64,000 bases of DNA from contig NZ_CP082271.1 in the NCBI RefSeq assembly GCF_019880365.1, positions 124,001 to 188,000 on the forward strand, read 5' to 3'. Below the pieces are notes generated by a model. The model saw nothing but the letters and a program-made list of their open reading frames with translations. It made no database searches and had not been told where the DNA came from. Numbering within the stretch: the first letter of the stretch is position 1; each line of letters starts with the position of its first letter. This DNA comes from Pseudomonas sp. DNDY-54 (GTDB taxonomy: Bacteria > Pseudomonadota > Gammaproteobacteria > Pseudomonadales > Pseudomonadaceae). This document shows positions 1 to 8,681 of this stretch, piece after piece. The translations under genes and the position numbers were made by a program.

Positions 1-44
1 AGCGTTAGCAGGCTGGCCAGCACCAGAGGTTTGATCGCACGCAT
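1..44 (-). CDS. Partial small exported protein, N-terminus only (DUF2782-like by position)
   Basis: An ATG on the minus strand at 44 opens a frame that runs off the left edge. It encodes MRAIKPLVLASLLTL, a basic start followed by a hydrophobic stretch, as in a signal peptide. In Pseudomonas a small DUF2782 exported protein is typically encoded divergently from polA, and this start fits that gene. Only 14 codons are visible, so the family name rests on position and the signal peptide. Confidence 0.6.
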   Translation of the reverse strand, partial: MRAIKPLVLASLLT

Positions 45-119
45 GATAACCTTGTCCCTTTGTCGTCAAGTGGTCCCTGCATTCTAGCTGCGGGCCCGCC
101 GAAAAGGTTGATCCTGCTC

Positions 120-2864
120 ATGAGCCAAGCGCCTCTCGTTCTGGTGGACGGTTCGTCCTACCTCTATCGCGCCTTTCACGCCCTGCCTCCGCTGACCACT
201 TCCACCGGCAAGCCTACCGGTGCGGTGAAGGGTGTGCTGAATATGCTGTTGGCGCTCCGCCGGCAATACCCGGACAGCCCCTTCGCCGTGGTCTTCGATG
301 CGAAGGGCCCGACTTTCCGTGACACCCTGTTTGCCGAGTACAAGTCCCACCGCCCGCCGATGCCGGATGACCTGCGCAGTCAGGTCGAGCCGCTGCACGC
401 CAGCGTGCGCGCACTGGGCATGCCGCTGCTCTGCGTCGATGGGGTGGAAGCCGATGATGTGATCGGCACCCTGGCGCGCCAATGTGCGGCCCTCAAGCGC
501 GACGTGATCATCTCCACCGGTGACAAGGACATGGCGCAGCTGGTCTGCCCGCATGTCACCCTGGTTAACACCATGAGCGGCAGCGTCTATGACATCGAGG
601 GCGTGAGGACCAAGTTTGGCGTCGGCCCCGAGCTGATCATCGATTTTCTCGCGCTGATGGGCGACAAGGTCGATAACATCCCCGGCGTGCCCGGCGTCGG
701 CGAGAAAACTGCCTGTGGCCTGCTGAACGGCATTCCCGGCGGCATCAAGGGGTTGTATGAGAACCTCGACAAGGTCTGCGATCTGCCGATCCGCGGGGCC
801 AAGTCGCTGGCCGCCAAGCTCGAGGAACACCGCACCGCTGCGTTCATGTCCTACGAGCTGGCGACAATCAAAATCGACGTGCCGTTGGATGTACAGGTCG
901 GGGATCTGATGCCCGGCGAGCCGCACCGGGAGGCCTTGATCGCCCTTTACCGCGAGCTGGAATTCAAGAACTGGCTCGACGAGCTGCTGCGCGAGGCAAA
1001 GGCCGCCGGGGAGAACTGCGAGGTGCAGCCCGAAGGCTGCTCGATCCAGGCCGAGGCCGAATACACAACGATCTTCGAGCAGGCCGAGTTCGATGCTTGG
1101 CTTGAACGCCTGAAGAACGCCGAGTGTTTCGCCTTCGATACGGAGACCACCAGCCTCGATGCACAGAAGGCGCAGTTGGTTGGCGTCTCGTTTGCCATCG
1201 AGGCGGGCAGGGCGGCCTATGTACCGCTGGCCCACAGCTACATGGGCGTGCCACAGCAGCTCGATCGCGACGCCGTGCTCGCGGCGCTCAAGCCGCTGCT
1301 GGAGGACGCCGGCAAGCGCAAGATCTGCCAGCACGGCAAGTACGACATGAACGTGCTGATGCACTACGGCATCGAGATGCGCGGCATGACCTTCGACACC
1401 ATGCTCGAATCCTACGTGCTGGACGCGACCGCGACCCGCCATGACATGGACAGCCTGGCGCTCAAGTACCTTGGCCGCGGCACCATCCGTTTCGAGGACA
1501 TCGCCGGCAAGGGCGCCAAACAGCTGACCTTCGACCAGATCGCCGTGGAGCAGGCCGGACCCTACGCTGCCGAGGATGCCGACGTGACCTTGCGTCTGCA
1601 CCAGACCCTGATGAGCAGGCTCGAAGCCACGCCGTCGCTGCTCAAGGTGCTCAACGAAATCGAGATGCCGCTGGTGCCGGTGCTGGCGCGCATCGAGCGC
1701 AACGGCGCCTTGGTAGACGCCAACCTGCTTGGCTTGCAAAGCGTTGAACTGGGCAACAAGCTCATCGAACTGGAGCGCGAGGCTTACGAGATCGCGGGTG
1801 AGGAGTTCAACCTTGGCTCTCCGAAGCAGCTCTGCGCGATTCTCTACGACAAGCTGGGGTGCCCGGTGTTGTCGAAAACCGCCGGTGGCCAACCATCGAC
1901 GGCTGAAAGCGTCTTGGCCGAGCTGGCTGAACGTGACTATCCGCTGCCCAAGGTGATCACACAGCACCGCTCCTTGAGCAAGCTCAAAGGCACTTATACC
2001 GACAAGTTGCCGCAGCAGATCAACCCACGGACCGGGCGCATCCACACCAGTTATCACCAGGCGGTAACGGCGACCGGGCGGCTGTCTTCGAGCGATCCGA
2101 ACCTGCAGAACATCCCGATCCGTACCGCCGAGGGCCGACGCATCCGCCAGGCGTTCGTCGCCGCACCGGGCTATAAGCTGTTGGCCGCCGACTACTCACA
2201 GATCGAGCTTCGGATCATGGCGCATCTGGCTCAGGACGAGGGCCTGCTGTATGCCTTCCAAAACGACCTGGACGTGCACCGCGCTACCGCTGCAGAAGTC
2301 TTCGGCGTCGAACTGGAGCAGGTCAGCAACGACCAGCGACGCAGCGCCAAGGCGATCAACTTCGGCCTGATCTACGGCATGAGCGCGTTCGGCCTGGCCA
2401 AGCAGATCGACGTCAGCCGCGGCGAAGCCCAGGCCTATATCGATCGGTATTTTGCCCGCTACCCCGGTGTGCTCGCCTACATGGAGCGCACCCGCATGCA
2501 AGCCGCCGAGCAGGGCTACGTGGAAACGTTGTTCGGCCGTCGGTTGTACCTGCCGGAGATCAATTCGAAGAACGGCGCCATGCGCAAAGGCGCAGAACGC
2601 ACTGCGATCAACGCGCCGATGCAGGGCACAGCGGCCGATATCATCAAGCGCGCCATGATCAGCGTGGACAGGTGGTTGCTGGAGAGCGGGCTCGATGCGC
2701 GCGTCATTTTGCAGGTACACGACGAACTGGTGGTCGAAGTGCGCGAAGATCTGGTCGAACAGGTTCGCAAGCAGATCTGTCCGTTGATGAGTCAGGCCGC
2801 CGAACTGGATGTGCCTCTGCTGGTCGAGGCTGGCGTTGGCAACAACTGGGACGAGGCGCACTGA
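120..2864 (+). CDS. polA: DNA polymerase I
   Basis: Repair and Okazaki-fragment polymerase with three activities. It is 914 aa from the ATG at 120 (MSQAPLVLVDGSSYLYRAFHALPPL); a longer frame begins at 60 but its extra residues do not resemble PolA. The N-terminal 5' nuclease spans about residues 1-300. The 3'-5' exonuclease keeps FAFDTETTSLD (Asp/Glu near 340) and the YAAEDADVTLRLH exo III motif, so proofreading looks intact. Polymerase motifs are A (AADYSQIELR, about 690), B (RRSAKAINFGLIYG) and C (LQVHDELVVEV, about 868). Length matches E. coli PolA (928 aa). An ErsA-like sRNA lies just downstream. Confidence 0.97.
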   Translation: MSQAPLVLVDGSSYLYRAFHALPPLTTSTGKPTGAVKGVLNMLLALRRQYPDSPFAVVFDAKGPTFRDTLFAEYKSHRPPMPDDLRSQVEPLHASVRALGMPLLCVDGVEADDVIGTLARQCAALKRDVIISTGDKDMAQLVCPHVTLVNTMSGSVYDIEGVRTKFGVGPELIIDFLALMGDKVDNIPGVPGVGEKTACGLLNGIPGGIKGLYENLDKVCDLPIRGAKSLAAKLEEHRTAAFMSYELATIKIDVPLDVQVGDLMPGEPHREALIALYRELEFKNWLDELLREAKAAGENCEVQPEGCSIQAEAEYTTIFEQAEFDAWLERLKNAECFAFDTETTSLDAQKAQLVGVSFAIEAGRAAYVPLAHSYMGVPQQLDRDAVLAALKPLLEDAGKRKICQHGKYDMNVLMHYGIEMRGMTFDTMLESYVLDATATRHDMDSLALKYLGRGTIRFEDIAGKGAKQLTFDQIAVEQAGPYAAEDADVTLRLHQTLMSRLEATPSLLKVLNEIEMPLVPVLARIERNGALVDANLLGLQSVELGNKLIELEREAYEIAGEEFNLGSPKQLCAILYDKLGCPVLSKTAGGQPSTAESVLAELAERDYPLPKVITQHRSLSKLKGTYTDKLPQQINPRTGRIHTSYHQAVTATGRLSSSDPNLQNIPIRTAEGRRIRQAFVAAPGYKLLAADYSQIELRIMAHLAQDEGLLYAFQNDLDVHRATAAEVFGVELEQVSNDQRRSAKAINFGLIYGMSAFGLAKQIDVSRGEAQAYIDRYFARYPGVLAYMERTRMQAAEQGYVETLFGRRLYLPEINSKNGAMRKGAERTAINAPMQGTAADIIKRAMISVDRWLLESGLDARVILQVHDELVVEVREDLVEQVRKQICPLMSQAAELDVPLLVEAGVGNNWDEAH

Positions 2865-3021
2865 AACCACGTGGCGGGCGGTGGATTGCGGTGCGCCATC
2901 GCGGCGCGCTCAATGCGCTTCTTGCCTCGAAAAGGCGCATCATCGGCTGTTGTTAGGACGCTGAATGCCCCGGTGTAGAGCGGTTTGGCTTCTTTCAGAA
3001 AAATATTTTGCGTTTCGCATG

Positions 3022-3049
3022 GAACTGATGGATCGAAACGCCAGTCATA
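3022..3049 (+). promoter_or_regulatory. Probable AlgU/sigma-22 (ECF) promoter of the ErsA-like sRNA
   Basis: GAACTG (3022-3027), 17 nt, then TCATA (3045-3049). This resembles the AlgU/RpoE-type consensus GAACTT-N16/17-TCnnA. It lies 6-7 nt upstream of the inferred sRNA start, as described for ersA in P. aeruginosa. The call is from motif and position only. Confidence 0.6.
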
Positions 3050-3055
3050 GGCTAC

Positions 3056-3182
3056 GAAGGGTGTAAAAGCTCTTCGATGCTCCTTGTTGTGTTAAGTGTT
3101 GGCAGATCTCTGGAAACGCTAAGGCGTTCCGGACTTGGACCTCGAACTTCCCCCTCCCCCAACGAAGTTCGAGGTTTTTTTT
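3056..3182 (+). ncRNA. ersA: ErsA-like small regulatory RNA
   Basis: This intergenic transcript unit lies immediately downstream of polA, the position of ErsA in Pseudomonas and of Spot 42 in enterics. It has an AlgU-type promoter, about 127 nt of sequence, and a strong rho-independent terminator. The terminator loop carries a C-rich single-stranded run (CCCCCTCCCCC, 3151-3161), typical of ErsA and other Hfq-dependent sRNAs that pair with ribosome-binding sites. ErsA of PAO1 is about 132 nt. The start is inferred from promoter spacing. The downstream neighbour here is a convergent DUF4105 gene, not the engB I expect in PAO1. Confidence 0.7.
3140..3182 (+). terminator. Rho-independent terminator of the ErsA-like sRNA
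   Basis: An 11-bp perfect stem, CCTCGAACTTC (3140-3150) with GAAGTTCGAGG (3164-3174), is followed by eight T residues (3175-3182). The 13-nt loop holds the C-rich run. Confidence 0.9.
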
Positions 3183-3359
3183 GCCTTGAAGAAAGCCAAC
3201 GCCGAGTGGCCTACCGTGCTTGGCGCATGCGTGATGCATCCGCCGCAGCGTCGTTAGCACTGCCTTCACTCATCCGTAAGCGCGCCGCCCATCGACGCGT
3301 AACCTGCGCTACAGAAAGCATGCACAACACCAGCTTTGACGCCCGACGCAACCGCTCTA

Positions 3360-5327
3360 TCAGGGCAGCTGCAATCCGCCACCGGCTTTATGCAGGCTGC
3401 GCAGATGCGCTCCGATTTGGGTGAGGTTGGCTTCGACGCTCTCCAGTTCAAGCCGGCGCTCTTCGCCCAGCAACAGCCGCACTTCCTCGTTCAATGCTTC
3501 AGTCAGCTGACTCAGCGTTGCCTGGCGTTGGCCGCTTTCATCCTCTAGGCGCTGACGTTCGCTGGCCTGCGGGAGGCCGTAACCGTGCCCGTCGAGCAGT
3601 TCAGCTGGACGGCTGAGATAACCGCTGTTGGCGAGGATGCCCTGCAGGGCCTCGTCTGCCTTGGCCAAGCCGCTGTCGCCGCGCGTGCGACCGCTCAGGT
3701 AACGGTTTTTCAATTCTTCCTGTGCCAGCAGCAGATGTCGACGCAGCGCAGCCTGTTCCACCAGCAACAAGGCGGCGCTGGCCCGCAGGTCAGCCTTCTC
3801 TATCCAGGGGCGGCGCTGGTCGGCACTGAGGTCCAGCCACTGCTCGACATCGGAGTGCGGCAACCCGAGGCGTTCCCGGAGCACAGTGAACATGGCCTCG
3901 TAGCGATCGCGATAGGAGTCGAAGCGGTACCCCAGGCGCAGCGCCTCGCGCGGGTTGTCCAGCACGCTGGCGTCGGCCACGCCGCGGTTGATCAGAATCT
4001 CGAGCAATCCGCTGGGCAAAATGCTGTCCAGGGCCGTCAGTTCAGGTCGCGCGGTGCCGCTGCGCAGCAACTTGAGGGTTTCCACCGCGCAGTTGTTGGA
4101 CAGGAAGTAATAGTCGCCGTCGTAGCTCCAATGCACCTCGGCGCTGCGTGTCACCAGTGTTTCGATCTCTTCGCGCCGCAGGTTCAGCGGAATCGATGCG
4201 AGGCTGCGCAGTTCGACCTTGGTGTACTCGTCGATCACCTGGCCCAGGGGCAACACGAACAGGCGCGACGGATAGACCCCGGTGAGCCCGTCCCAGCTCG
4301 ACAGCTGGACATCACCGACAAACGCACGGAAGGAGAGCACCAGATGATGATCGAGATCCAGCCGACAATCTGCCCCGCGCGGGCGACCCGGGGCGCAGAT
4401 TACCAGGCGCAGCATGCTGTGGCCCCAGCGACTGACCCAGGCGTCGTTGGCTTCGGCGAACAGGTAGTCCACCTCATAGACCCGCTCGGGGTCCAACGCT
4501 ACCAATGGATTGCGGCCGAAATCGTGCCCCGCATTGAGGATTGGCAAGCCGGAGGCGCACGCCTGCACATGGGTCGGCTGCCAGCCGAAATGTTCACGGA
4601 AATAGCGATGCAGCAAGGGGCGGCGGCATGCGTAGCTGGGGTCGAGGAGGAAGTACTCCAGGTTCACGGCAATGAATTCCAGAGGGCTGGTGAGCTCGTA
4701 GGCGTCAGGGCTTCGCGCCTCCTGCGCGTTCGCTAATACTCGCTCGCCGCGTTGACCGACTCGCTGGGGCCAGCCCGCCAGGTCGAGCAGACGCGGGTCA
4801 TCGCTCAGCGTAAAACGGCGCTCGGTCTGGCCGCGGCACCGGTCCGGCAGGCCCACCAGGCCGAGGCTGCTGGCGCGCTGGCTGCAAAAGGCAAGCTGTC
4901 GGTGATCAACGACTGACCAGAGCCGCGCGCGGTCATAGAGGTGTGCGATCTCGTGAACCAGTGTCGCCAGCATTTCCTTACGGACCGTACCGTGCGGCCG
5001 CTCGGTGCGCTGTTCTGCGGCGCTACCATCGGCCAACGCGGGCAGCAGGCGCCGGTTGAGCAGCAGCAGATTGCCGCCGGCGCTGCCATACACATCATGG
5101 GTCAGCCCGTCATGCCAGCGCACGCGAACGTCGCGGTCGAGCCGCTGGAGCATCCGGGGTGGTAGCGCAGCTATCGCTTCGTCCAGCAGCTCTTGGCTGG
5201 CGGCGCGCTCCACTGCGTGCAGGTCGCGGTCATCCAGCGTCAGACGTAGCTCGGCCTGACAGAGCATCGAAAACGAGGTGAGTGCGGCGAGCGCGATGGC
5301 CATCCGCCAGACGCGCAAGCATCTCAC
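3360..5327 (-). CDS. DUF4105 (Lnb N-terminal periplasmic domain) exported protein
   Basis: Exported 655-aa protein with a signal peptide (MAIALAALTSFSMLCQA after a short basic lead). The first half has an HExxH motif in LVHEIAHLYDR, a possible zinc site. The second half carries DUF4105: WGHSMLRLVIC supplies a His and SNNCAVETLKLLR supplies a Cys. In the Enterococcus Lnb lipoprotein N-acyltransferase this family uses a Cys-His pair, so a thiol acyltransferase or peptidase-like role is possible but unproven here. A charged, possibly coiled C-terminus follows. The start codon overlaps the stop of the upstream DUF2388 gene (ATGA), implying translational coupling and a shared operon. Confidence 0.85.
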   Translation of the reverse strand: MRCLRVWRMAIALAALTSFSMLCQAELRLTLDDRDLHAVERAASQELLDEAIAALPPRMLQRLDRDVRVRWHDGLTHDVYGSAGGNLLLLNRRLLPALADGSAAEQRTERPHGTVRKEMLATLVHEIAHLYDRARLWSVVDHRQLAFCSQRASSLGLVGLPDRCRGQTERRFTLSDDPRLLDLAGWPQRVGQRGERVLANAQEARSPDAYELTSPLEFIAVNLEYFLLDPSYACRRPLLHRYFREHFGWQPTHVQACASGLPILNAGHDFGRNPLVALDPERVYEVDYLFAEANDAWVSRWGHSMLRLVICAPGRPRGADCRLDLDHHLVLSFRAFVGDVQLSSWDGLTGVYPSRLFVLPLGQVIDEYTKVELRSLASIPLNLRREEIETLVTRSAEVHWSYDGDYYFLSNNCAVETLKLLRSGTARPELTALDSILPSGLLEILINRGVADASVLDNPREALRLGYRFDSYRDRYEAMFTVLRERLGLPHSDVEQWLDLSADQRRPWIEKADLRASAALLLVEQAALRRHLLLAQEELKNRYLSGRTRGDSGLAKADEALQGILANSGYLSRPAELLDGHGYGLPQASERQRLEDESGQRQATLSQLTEALNEEVRLLLGEERRLELESVEANLTQIGAHLRSLHKAGGGLQLP

Positions 5328-5644
5328 TGGGCGAGAATGGCTTCGGCAAGCGCGACATCGCTGGCTTGCTGCGCTTCCGGGAACGCGCTTCGCAAACTAC
5401 CCAAAGCGGCTTCCAGCCGCGCGCCACGGATGTTGCCGCCGCTGGCCACGAAGCTGGCGGCCTCGTCGCGCGCTTCGCTGACGACTTTCATGTCGCTGAT
5501 CCGACTGGTCACGTCGGAGGTGAAATTAATGCTGCGATCCAGTGCGTTGACGACGATGTTACTGGTAGCCACCAGCGTCTGCGCATGAGCGCTACTCGCA
5601 AGGAGCGCCAGAGTGAACGGCACGACGATCAGGTTGAGTTTCAT
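5324..5644 (-). CDS. DUF2388 exported protein, paralogue 3
   Basis: 106 aa from the ATG at 5644 (MKLNLIVVPFTLALLASSAHA, a clear signal peptide). The mature part carries the family pattern: DEAASFVASGGNIRGARLEAALGSLR, then a C-terminal LAEAILAQ. Function is unknown. It is the last and most divergent of three consecutive DUF2388 genes and overlaps the DUF4105 gene by four bases. The upstream codons of the open frame, back to 5734, overlap the stop of nothing and show no signal sequence, so the internal ATG is preferred. Confidence 0.85.
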   Translation of the reverse strand: MKLNLIVVPFTLALLASSAHAQTLVATSNIVVNALDRSINFTSDVTSRISDMKVVSEARDEAASFVASGGNIRGARLEAALGSLRSAFPEAQQASDVALAEAILAQ

Positions 5645-5669
5645 AAGACTGCTCGCTATACGAAGTGGG

Positions 5670-5963
5670 TCATTGGACGAGGATCGCCTCGGCCAGTTCA
5701 AGGTCGCTGGCCGCGATTTCCGGGTACTGCCCACGCAACCAAATCAGCGCGGCCTCCAGCCGGGCGCCACGATACTCGCCGTGACTGGCGACAAAGCCTG
5801 CCGCGTCAGCGTGAGCGTCGAGGATGAGCTTGTTATCGAACGGGGCGCTGGTTACCTGACTGGCAACATAGCTGAAGGCGACTGTGCCCGCGAGGGTGGT
5901 ATCGAATGCCTGGGCGCCGCCGCAGAAGCAGCAGCCCACCAGTGTTAGGTAGAGCGAACGCAT
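5670..5963 (-). CDS. DUF2388 exported protein, paralogue 2
   Basis: 97 aa from the ATG at 5963 (MRSLYLTLVGCCFCGGAQA, signal peptide). The mature protein shares the signature DAAGFVASHGEYRGARLEAALIWLR and a C-terminal LELAEAILVQ with its two neighbours. It sits 25 bases before the next paralogue in the same orientation. Function is unknown; the signal peptide places it in the periplasm or outside. Confidence 0.85.
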   Translation of the reverse strand: MRSLYLTLVGCCFCGGAQAFDTTLAGTVAFSYVASQVTSAPFDNKLILDAHADAAGFVASHGEYRGARLEAALIWLRGQYPEIAASDLELAEAILVQ

Positions 5964-6056
5964 GCAAATCCTGGAGCCAAACAAAACAGCCGCCAAGGCT
6001 AGCGAAACGCCAGCGCCAGCGCCAGAGCCAGCGTCCTGCCTGCTGCGTGACGCGTA

Positions 6057-6374
6057 TCAGAGCGCCAGGATCGCGCTGGCCAGTTGCAGGTCGCTTGCCT
6101 CCAGACGTGGTGCCTGGGTGCGGATGTGCTGAAGAGCGGCCTCCAGCTGAGCGCCGCGTGCCTCACCGTTGCTGGCAACGAAGCGGGCGGCATCGTCCTT
6201 TGCGTCGACCACGAGCTTGTCGTCGCCCAGATTCGAAGTGATATCGGAGGTACCCTCAACGGTATTGACCAGCGAGGCGCCGATGGCATCGATGGTACCG
6301 GTGATGCTTCCGGCCGAGGCGGTCCCCGCCACCAGACAGGCAGCGGTGGCAACTGACAGTAGATACTTGTTCAT
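6057..6374 (-). CDS. DUF2388 exported protein, paralogue 1
   Basis: 105 aa with a classic signal peptide (MNKYLLSVATAACLVAGTASA). The mature part contains the family core DDAARFVASNGEARGAQLEAALQHIR and the C-terminal DLQLASAILAL. It is the first gene of the three-copy DUF2388 array. The start is preceded by GGAGAACACC on the minus strand, a good ribosome site. Function is unknown. Confidence 0.87.
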   Translation of the reverse strand: MNKYLLSVATAACLVAGTASAGSITGTIDAIGASLVNTVEGTSDITSNLGDDKLVVDAKDDAARFVASNGEARGAQLEAALQHIRTQAPRLEASDLQLASAILAL

Positions 6375-6480
6375 GGTGTTCTCCAGGCTAGACGCGATTT
6401 CCCGCCGATAGCCGCTATGACCTTCGGACAGGCGTGCCGTTCAGCTTATGGCGCGACGTCCATGCCTGGAAAGCGCCACG

Positions 6481-6681
6481 TCAGCGCCAGAACGGCTTCT
6501 CGAGCTCCGCCAGCCGCTCACTTCGACTGATGCCAATGTCCGCCAGCTGGTGATCGTCTAGTCCGGCCAGTTGGTGTCGAGTACGCACCCGCTGCTGCCA
6601 AAGCCGCAGCAACCGGATGATGCGGCGCAGCGGTGGCAGGCCGAATGCGGGTGTGATTGTCCGAGCAAGTACGCGCTCCAT
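6481..6681 (-). CDS. DUF1127 small protein
   Basis: 66 aa from the ATG at 6681, with AAGGAG a short distance upstream. The C-terminal half, RRIIRLLRLWQQRVRTRHQLAGLDDHQLADIGISRSE, is the DUF1127/YjiS-like motif: an arginine-rich helix followed by L-x-D-x-x-L-x-D-I-G. Small DUF1127 proteins in other bacteria bind RNA or affect phosphate and carbon metabolism; no role can be assigned here. The longer open frame back to 6852 lacks a ribosome site and family similarity. Confidence 0.85.
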   Translation of the reverse strand: MERVLARTITPAFGLPPLRRIIRLLRLWQQRVRTRHQLAGLDDHQLADIGISRSERLAELEKPFWR

Positions 6682-6842
6682 GAGCCGCTCCTTCCCGCGT
6701 CGACGGGAATGGGTTATGGGCTGATAGCATCGCGTGACGGGCTGTGGCGTAACAGCCACAGCGGATTTCAATTGTGCCGGTTCAGTTGCAGCGACTGCAC
6801 GACTGTACCGTGACTTCCGCTGCCGAAGTGTTCGGTTGATGA

Positions 6843-6882
6843 GGAAAAACAAAACCCCTCGCGGCGGGGCCGGGAGGGGTTT
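6843..6882 (-). terminator. Rho-independent terminator of the pnt operon
   Basis: On the minus strand AAACCCCTC (6882-6874) pairs with GAGGGGTTT (6860-6852) around a GC-rich loop, then a T-rich stretch (GTTTTTCC). It starts 18 bases past the pntB stop. Confidence 0.85.
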
Positions 6883-6899
6883 CGGTGTAGCAGTGTCGC

Positions 6900-8351
6900 T
6901 TATTCCACCGCTTTGACCATGTCCTCAACGACCTTCTTGGCATCGCCGAAGACCATCATGGTCTTGTCCATGTAGAACAGCTCGTTGTCCAGACCGGCAT
7001 AGCCGCTGGCCATGGAGCGCTTGTTGACGATGACTGTCTTGGCCTTGTACGCCTCGAGGATCGGCATGCCGGCGATGGGCGACTTGGGATCGTTCTTCGC
7101 CGCTGGGTTGACCACGTCGTTAGCGCCCAGGACCAGCACCACGTCGGCCTGACCGAACTCGGAGTTGATGTCGTCCATCTCGAACACCATTTCGTACGGC
7201 ACTTCAGCTTCCGCCAGTAACACGTTCATGTGGCCTGGCATCCGACCGGCTACCGGGTGAATCGCGTATTTCACGGTCACGCCCATGTGGGTCAGCTTCT
7301 CGGCCAGCTCCATCAGCGCGTGCTGCGCGCGGGCCACCGCCAGGCCGTAACCAGGAACGATGATCACGGTGTCGGCGTTCGACAGCAGGAAGGCGGCGTC
7401 ATCGCTGGAGCCGGATTTGACCGGGCGCTGTTCCTTGCTGCCGGTCGCCGGGCCGGCATCGGCGTCGCCACCGAAACCGCCGAGGATGACGTTGAAGAAC
7501 GAACGGTTCATCGCCTTGCACATGATGTAGGAGAGGATCGCGCCGGAAGAGCCTACCAGTGAGCCGGCGATGATCAGCATCGAGTTGTTCAGCGAAAAGC
7601 CGATACCGGCCGCCGCCCAGCCCGAGTAGCTGTTGAGCATCGAGACCACCACCGGCATGTCGGCGCCGCCAATGGGGATGATGATCAGCACGCCGATGAC
7701 GAAGGCCAGCGCCACCAGAATCATGAACGCGGTGAAGTTGCCGCTGAAGGTGTAGATCAGGCCCAGCACCAGAATCGCGACGCCAACGGCGAGGTTGATC
7801 TTGTGCTGGTTGGGGAACGACACCGGCGCGCCCTGGAACAGGCGGAACTTGTATTTGCCAGATAGCTTGCCAAACGCGATCACCGAACCGGAGAAGGTGA
7901 TGGCGCCGATGGCTGCACCGAGGAACAGCTCAAGCCGGTTACCGGCCGGGATCGGATAACCGATGGCCTGGACGATGCCCAGCGACTGCGGCTCGAGCAC
8001 CGCGGCGATAGCGATGAATACCGCGGCCAGGCCGATCATGCTGTGCATGAAGGCGACCAGTTCGGGCATCTTGGTCATCTCGACGCGCTTGGCCATCAGC
8101 GTGCCGATGGTGCCGCCGATCAGCAGGCCGAGGACGATGAAGCCCAGGCCGCTCCAGGGGCTGGCGCTCTCGGCCAGCTGTGAGCCGAGTTTGAACACCA
8201 AAAACACCGTGGTGACCACGGCGATGCCCATGCCGATCATGCCGAACAGGTTGCCGCGGCGCGAGGTGGTGGGGTGCGACAGGCCTTTGAGGGCCTGGAT
8301 GAAGCTCACCGAAGCGATGAGATACAGCAGGGTGATCAGGTTCATGCTCAT
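6900..8351 (-). CDS. pntB: NAD(P) transhydrogenase, beta subunit
   Basis: Membrane subunit of the proton-translocating transhydrogenase that reduces NADP+ with NADH. It is 483 aa, close to E. coli PntB (462). About nine hydrophobic segments fill the first 280 residues (domain II). The C-terminal NADP(H)-binding domain III has VIIVPGYGLAVARAQHALMELAEKL, the VKYAIHPVAGRMPGHMNVLLAEAEVPYE block and GANDVVNPAAKNDPKSPIAGMPIL. The ATG at 8351 overlaps the pntAB stop as ATGA, so the two are coupled. It is the last gene before a terminator. Confidence 0.97.
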   Translation of the reverse strand: MSMNLITLLYLIASVSFIQALKGLSHPTTSRRGNLFGMIGMGIAVVTTVFLVFKLGSQLAESASPWSGLGFIVLGLLIGGTIGTLMAKRVEMTKMPELVAFMHSMIGLAAVFIAIAAVLEPQSLGIVQAIGYPIPAGNRLELFLGAAIGAITFSGSVIAFGKLSGKYKFRLFQGAPVSFPNQHKINLAVGVAILVLGLIYTFSGNFTAFMILVALAFVIGVLIIIPIGGADMPVVVSMLNSYSGWAAAGIGFSLNNSMLIIAGSLVGSSGAILSYIMCKAMNRSFFNVILGGFGGDADAGPATGSKEQRPVKSGSSDDAAFLLSNADTVIIVPGYGLAVARAQHALMELAEKLTHMGVTVKYAIHPVAGRMPGHMNVLLAEAEVPYEMVFEMDDINSEFGQADVVLVLGANDVVNPAAKNDPKSPIAGMPILEAYKAKTVIVNKRSMASGYAGLDNELFYMDKTMMVFGDAKKVVEDMVKAVE

Positions 8352-8668
8352 GGCTTGGACTCCGCCTTGGCGCCAGCGCGCTCCTTCTTCTTGAACATTT
8401 CCAGCATGCGCCGGGTAACCAGGAAGCCACCGAAGACGTTAACGGCGGCCAGGGTCACCGCCAGGGTGCCCATCAGCTTGCCCATCGGGGTGACGGTCAG
8501 GGCGGCGGCCAGCATGGCGCCGACGATGACGATCGCCGAGATGGCGTTGGTGACCGCCATCAGCGGGGTGTGCAGCGCGGGGGTAACGTTCCAGACCACG
8601 TGGTAGCCGACGTAGATCGCCAGCACGAAGATGATCAGGTTGTAGATGCCATCAGAAATCATGTCCAT
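8348..8668 (-). CDS. pntAB: NAD(P) transhydrogenase, alpha-2 subunit (membrane part)
   Basis: 106-aa membrane part of the split alpha subunit, with three to four hydrophobic helices (GIYNLIIFVLAIYVGYHVVW, TPLMAVTNAISAIVIVGAMLAA, LMGTLAVTLAAVNVFGGFLV). In E. coli this segment is the C-terminus of a single PntA; many pseudomonads encode it separately, as here. The ATG at 8668 has GGAG 8-11 bases upstream; a second ATG lies two codons later. It overlaps pntB by four bases. Confidence 0.93.
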   Translation of the reverse strand: MDMISDGIYNLIIFVLAIYVGYHVVWNVTPALHTPLMAVTNAISAIVIVGAMLAAALTVTPMGKLMGTLAVTLAAVNVFGGFLVTRRMLEMFKKKERAGAKAESKP

Positions 8669-8681
8669 GTTCAGGGCTCCC

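Noticed and set aside
84..2057. 657-codon open frame on the minus strand
   Set aside because: It is antisense to polA, has no ribosome site or family resemblance, and is explained by GC-rich codon structure.
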